Shown piece after piece: positions 33,063 to 35,854 of a stretch of DNA of 35,854 nt. The position numbers and the translations under genes were made by a program. The stretch comes from Acidobacteriota bacterium (GTDB lineage Bacteria > Pseudomonadota > Alphaproteobacteria > Acetobacterales > Acetobacteraceae), in assembly GCA_903970435.1 (NCBI GenBank), contig CAJCIS010000270.1, forward strand, positions 1 through 35,854, given 5' to 3'. Position 1 is the first letter of the stretch. Every line of letters begins with the position of its first letter. Under the pieces are notes generated by a model. The model did no database searches and was not told where the DNA came from. It saw only the letters and a program-made list of their open reading frames with translations.

Positions 33063-33155
33063 GGAAGGAAGTATTTCTCTTTTGAAAACTCTTATCTATG
33101 GCTCACGCCACCAAAGAGAGTAAAAGTTTTTTGGTTCTTTTTTTCAAAAAAGAAC
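33063..33155. repeat. Facing pair of hairpin repeats between etfA and the dehydrogenase gene
   Basis: A full consensus copy at 33122-33155 (minus-strand sense) follows the etfA stop. A degenerate, opposite copy at 33063-33090 keeps the GGAAGGAAGTA flank and part of the first hairpin. The layout is like the pairs at 8033-8185 and 14505-14648. Confidence 0.75.
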
Positions 33156-33160
33156 TGCTT

Positions 33161-34099
33161 CTATGTTTTTTCCAGCTCCGCCTTCAATTCCGGCAACGCC
33201 TGAAACAAATCCGCCACCAGGCCATAGTCGGCCACCTGGAAAATCGGCGCCTCCTCATCCTTGTTGATGGCGACGATAACCTTGCTGTCCTTCATGCCGG
33301 CCAGGTGCTGAATGGCGCCCGAGATGCCGATCGCCACATAAAGATCCGGCGCAACGATCTTGCCGGTCTGGCCAACCTGATAATCGTTGGGAACGAACCC
33401 CGCATCCACCGCGGCACGGCTGGCGCCCACTGCCGCGCCCAGCTTGTCGGCAATCGGATCGAGCAGGTGAAAATTCTCGCCGTTCTGCATGCCGCGCCCG
33501 CCGGAAATCACCACGCGCGCCGCGGTCAGCTCCGGCCGCTCGCTCTTGGACAACTCGGCGCCCAGGAAGCGCGATATGGCCGGGATGTCGGCCGCAGCCG
33601 CCGCCTCGATGGGTGCGGCGCCCCCGTCGGACGCAATCGGATCGAAACTGGCCGCGCGCACGGTCAACACTTTCTTGGCGTCCGCGCTCTTCACCGTCGC
33701 CAGTGCGTTGCCGGCATAGATCGGCCGCACGAACGTATCGGCATCGATCACTTCGGCAACGTCGGATATCTGCTGCACATCCAGCAGGGCGGCCACCCGC
33801 GGCATGACGTTCTTGCCGATCGCCGTGGAGGCGCTGATCAGGTGCGAATAGCCCGGCGCGAGGGCGACCAGCAAAGCCGCCAGCGGCTCGGCCAGCGCGT
33901 GGGCGTACGCCGCGTTGTCCGCGGTCAGAACCTTGGCAATGCCCGGCAGCTTGGCCGCCGCGGCGGCCGCCTCGGCCACATTCTCGCCGGCAACCAGAAC
34001 ATGCACGTCGCCGCCGATCTTTTCGGCGGCCGCCACCGCGCTGCGGGCAGGCTGCTTGAGCTTGCCGCCCTCATGGTCGAGCAGAACCAGGGACACCAT
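33161..34099 (-). CDS. etfA: Electron transfer flavoprotein subunit alpha
   Basis: The 312-residue protein is usual for the family. The C-terminal FAD-binding domain has SGGRGMQNGENFHLLDPIADKLGAAVGASRAAVDAGF, then VPNDYQVGQTGKIVAPDLYVAIGISGAIQHLAGMKDSKVIVAINKDEEAPIFQVADYGLVADLF, the ETF-alpha signature. With EtfB it accepts electrons from acyl-CoA dehydrogenases and passes them to ETF-ubiquinone oxidoreductase. Its ATG comes two bases after the etfB stop, so the pair is co-transcribed and probably translationally coupled. A hairpin repeat follows its stop. Confidence 0.98.
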   Translation of the reverse strand: MVSLVLLDHEGGKLKQPARSAVAAAEKIGGDVHVLVAGENVAEAAAAAAKLPGIAKVLTADNAAYAHALAEPLAALLVALAPGYSHLISASTAIGKNVMPRVAALLDVQQISDVAEVIDADTFVRPIYAGNALATVKSADAKKVLTVRAASFDPIASDGGAAPIEAAAAADIPAISRFLGAELSKSERPELTAARVVISGGRGMQNGENFHLLDPIADKLGAAVGASRAAVDAGFVPNDYQVGQTGKIVAPDLYVAIGISGAIQHLAGMKDSKVIVAINKDEEAPIFQVADYGLVADLFQALPELKAELEKT

Positions 34100-34101
34100 G
34101 G

Positions 34102-34851
34102 TCAGATCACCTTCGCTTCGTTGCGCAATTTATCCACCAGTTCGGCCACCGATTTCACCTTCTTGCCGGCCTGCCGCTTGGGCGGCTCCACCACCTTGAG
34201 CGTGCTCAGGCGCGGCGCCGGGTCCACGCCCAGGTCGGCGGGTTTGACGACATCGATCGGCTTTTTGCGCGCTTTCATGATGTTGGGCAGCGACGCGTAA
34301 CGCGGCTCGTTGAGGCGCAGATCGGCGGTGATGATTGCGGGCATGGTCAGCGCCACCGTCTCCAGTCCGCCATCCACCTCGCGTTTGACGGTCGCGGTGC
34401 CATCTTCAATGTCCACCTTGCTGGCGAAGGTGCCCTGCGGCCAGCCGAGCAGCGCGGCCAGCATCTGCCCGGTGGCGTTCATGTCGTCATCGATTGCCTG
34501 CTTGCCCAGAATGATCAGGCCGGGCTGCTCGCGATCGGCCAGCGCCTTGAGGATTTTCGCCACCGCCAGCGGCTCCGGGCTCGCCTCCGTTTCCACCAGA
34601 ATGCCCCGGTCCGCGCCCATGGCGAGCGCCGTGCGGATGGTTTCCTGCGACGCGGTGATGCCGACCGAGACGGCAATGATTTCGGTCACCACCCCTTTTT
34701 CCTTCAGGCGGACGGCTTCCTCGACAGCGATTTCGTCGAACGGGTTCATCGCCATCTTGACGCCCGAAAGTTCGACGCCGGTCTGGTCCGACTTCACCCG
34801 GACCTTCACGTTGTAGTCAACGACCCGCTTGACGGGCACGAGGATTTTCAT
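34102..34851 (-). CDS. etfB: Electron transfer flavoprotein subunit beta
   Basis: The 249-residue protein starts [26 protein letters not shown] and has the family signature [58 protein letters not shown] follows; its DD in this loop belongs to the AMP-binding region. It ends [36 protein letters not shown]. It binds AMP and pairs with EtfA. It is the first gene of the minus-strand etfBA unit, so the promoter should be in 34852-34990, although no -35/-10 pair could be named with confidence. Confidence 0.98.
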   Translation of the reverse strand: MKILVPVKRVVDYNVKVRVKSDQTGVELSGVKMAMNPFDEIAVEEAVRLKEKGVVTEIIAVSVGITASQETIRTALAMGADRGILVETEASPEPLAVAKILKALADREQPGLIILGKQAIDDDMNATGQMLAALLGWPQGTFASKVDIEDGTATVKREVDGGLETVALTMPAIITADLRLNEPRYASLPNIMKARKKPIDVVKPADLGVDPAPRLSTLKVVEPPKRQAGKKVKSVAELVDKLRNEAKVI

Positions 34852-34993
34852 GGGTTTACGGTCTCTGCTGAAAGGCTTGCTCTGCTGAACGGGCCAGCAT
34901 GATCGCGCGTGCGGCGGACAGATACGGTGGGGGGTCGCAAGGTGTCAAACAGGTGCGCACCTCGCTCGGCAGGGTTGTCGGCGCGCGAAAAAC

Positions 34994-35022
34994 TTGAAAT
35001 TAACCACCCCTGGAGATAAATT
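34994..35022 (+). promoter_or_regulatory. Sigma-70-type promoter of the small-RNA candidate
   Basis: A -35 box TTGAAA at 34994-34999 and a -10 box TAAATT at 35017-35022 are separated by 17 bp. This is the best promoter match noticed in the window. It points to the plus strand, with a start expected at about 35029. Confidence 0.7.
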
Positions 35023-35028
35023 GCTGGG

Positions 35029-35245
35029 AAGCGGGCCGCTCGCGCGGCCCGCCCCCCGGCCTGAAGGTTACCGGCGGCTAAGCTGTATACTTAGCCGCCA
35101 CCTCCAAATCCGGAATTTGATCGCGATGCAAAAACGCATCGGTCTCTCCTTCCAGGATGCCCTGGGCACCCGTGCCTCGGGCATTGGAGATGATACAGCA
35201 AGTCTATACAACCTGCGCGTGTAAAACGCGCAGGTTGCTCTTTTT
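35029..35245 (+). ncRNA. Candidate small RNA, about 215 nt, not matched to a known family
   Basis: The unit runs from a good promoter to an intrinsic terminator and contains several perfect stems: 9 bp at 35031-35052, 10 bp at 35073-35099, 6 bp at 35124-35141, and a TCTCC/GGAGA stem at 35145-35180 enclosing CCAGG/CCTGG. The terminator follows. The only plus-strand frame with an ATG in the unit (32 codons from 35126) has no good ribosome-binding site and starts inside a stem. It does not look like tmRNA, SRP RNA, RNase P RNA or 6S RNA. Between stems there is a CCACCUCC sequence that could pair with Shine-Dalgarno sites of targets. It is between etfB (divergent) and the P450 gene (convergent). 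Confidence 0.6.
35210..35245 (+). terminator. Rho-independent terminator
   Basis: A perfect 11-bp stem (AACCTGCGCGT / ACGCGCAGGTT) with a five-base loop is followed by GCTCTTTTT. It ends plus-strand transcription. The T-run overlaps the stop codon of the convergent P450 gene. Confidence 0.88.
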
Positions 35246-35853
35246 CAGAATTCCACCCACAGCGTGTCGGCGAAAATGCCGCGCTTCTTCAGGTTGCCCG
35301 CGGCGCCGCGCGCACGCCGCACATCTCGACGCAACAGGCGCTGGAGCGTCGCCGGCAGCACGGCGCGGTTGATGTGCTCGCCAAAGCAGCGATGCAGCCC
35401 GTAGCCGAAATGCAGGTAGTCGGTGGCCGGCCGCTTCGGGTTGAAAACCTCCGGATCGGCCACACGGCGCGGATCTCGCATCGCGGAAGCAAACGCCACC
35501 ACCACCGATGCGCCAGCCGGAATGATCGTCTCATACCACATGCCGGGCGCCACCAATGTTTTGGCCACCGCCTTGCGCTGCAATCCGGGCGCCAGCGGGT
35601 CGAACCGCAGCGCCTCGAACAGGTAGTTGGCGACCGTCGGCGTGTCCCCCGCCCGCGCCGCCGCGGTCGCCTCGTTGAGCTGCGGCGGGCGCCGCAGAAG
35701 CTGTTCCAGCGCGAACGGCAGCACCATCGGCGGCTGCGGCGGGCCGCCGACCAGAAAGCCGACAAGCGCGCTGCGTATCTTGGCATCGGTGTAGCCCTCG
35801 GCGCCGGCCGCCTGCCGGGCGAGGCAGCGCTGCAGCACATCATCGGGGCCGGC
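35245..35853 (-). CDS. Cytochrome P450, C-terminal part (5' cut by window end), atypical I helix
   Basis: The frame is open to the right edge, so the N-terminal half is missing. The heme-binding loop is HFGYGLHRCFGEHI (FGxGxHxCxG with the ligand Cys), and the K-helix ExxR lies in FEALRF. The I helix reads SALVGFLVGGPPQPPMVLPFALEQLL: the usual (A/G)Gx(D/E)T pattern is replaced by GGPPQPP, with no acid-alcohol pair. This suggests chemistry that does not need normal O2 protonation (peroxygenase, isomerase or dehydratase type), or a partner-linked fatty-acid P450; this is inference. The gene converges on the small-RNA candidate. Confidence 0.85.
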   Translation of the reverse strand, partial: AGPDDVLQRCLARQAAGAEGYTDAKIRSALVGFLVGGPPQPPMVLPFALEQLLRRPPQLNEATAAARAGDTPTVANYLFEALRFDPLAPGLQRKAVAKTLVAPGMWYETIIPAGASVVVAFASAMRDPRRVADPEVFNPKRPATDYLHFGYGLHRCFGEHINRAVLPATLQRLLRRDVRRARGAAGNLKKRGIFADTLWVEF

Positions 35854-35854
35854 C

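Noticed and set aside
35126-35224. A 32-codon peptide frame inside the small-RNA candidate, near a P450, considered as a precursor peptide
   Set aside because: The ATG is inside a stem, there is no good ribosome-binding site, the P450 is convergent and separated by a terminator, and no leader-peptide pattern is seen.
1-35854. CRISPR arrays and tRNA or rRNA genes
   Set aside because: No regularly spaced repeats with unique spacers and no tRNA T-loop or rRNA signature were noticed; the heptamer array has no spacers.

Overview
The window looks like one contig of a high-GC alphaproteobacterium, probably in the Rhodospirillales/Acetobacteraceae area. This is inferred from the gene families, from the etfB-etfA-3-hydroxyacyl-CoA dehydrogenase arrangement, and from a dispersed AT-rich hairpin repeat at gene ends in otherwise GC-rich DNA. 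No rRNA or other taxonomic marker is present. The first 15 bases match the 3' end of the Illumina TruSeq adapter, so the left end is an assembly edge. The right end cuts a P450 gene.

Region 1 (1-18.4 kb) is an exopolysaccharide/lipopolysaccharide-type locus of mixed gene direction and visibly lower GC than the rest. After the tail of a homoserine O-succinyltransferase and a GNAT-like protein come a GT2 glycosyltransferase, a NodB-type deacetylase, a Wzy/O-antigen-ligase-like membrane protein, a SAM methyltransferase and a WsaF-like glycosyltransferase. These are followed by a Wzx-type flippase, a second GT2, a WecG/TagA/CpsF glycosyltransferase and a secreted TIM-barrel protein. A polytopic membrane protein, a Wza-type export lipoprotein and an outer-membrane beta-barrel protein end the region. 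Together they could assemble, modify, flip, polymerise and export a polysaccharide by a Wzx/Wzy route. The initiating sugar-phosphate transferase and the Wzc co-polymerase/tyrosine kinase are not in the window.

Region 2 (18.4-32.2 kb) is GC-rich and mostly conserved. It holds a secreted GloVer-repeat protein, a small hypothetical protein, an M32 carboxypeptidase, a VOC protein, the hslVU protease operon and an EAL-type c-di-GMP phosphodiesterase with a degenerate GGDEF domain. It continues with tadA, a class-I glutamine amidotransferase-like hydrolase, an RsuA/RluB-type pseudouridine synthase, rsmD, a GT61 glycosyltransferase and a secreted beta-propeller protein. A heptanucleotide tandem array in two orientations lies upstream of hslV.

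Region 3 (32.2-35.9 kb) holds 3-hydroxybutyryl-CoA dehydrogenase and the electron transfer flavoprotein genes etfBA (fatty-acid/acyl-CoA oxidation). Next is a compact promoter-hairpins-terminator unit that looks like an unannotated small RNA, then the C-terminal part of an unusual cytochrome P450.

The most striking non-gene signal is a repeat family of about 34 bp made of two adjacent hairpins. It occurs at about 14 places, usually 8-21 nt after a stop codon and in the sense orientation. One pair forms a perfect 46-bp inverted repeat that supplies the stop codon of the flippase gene.
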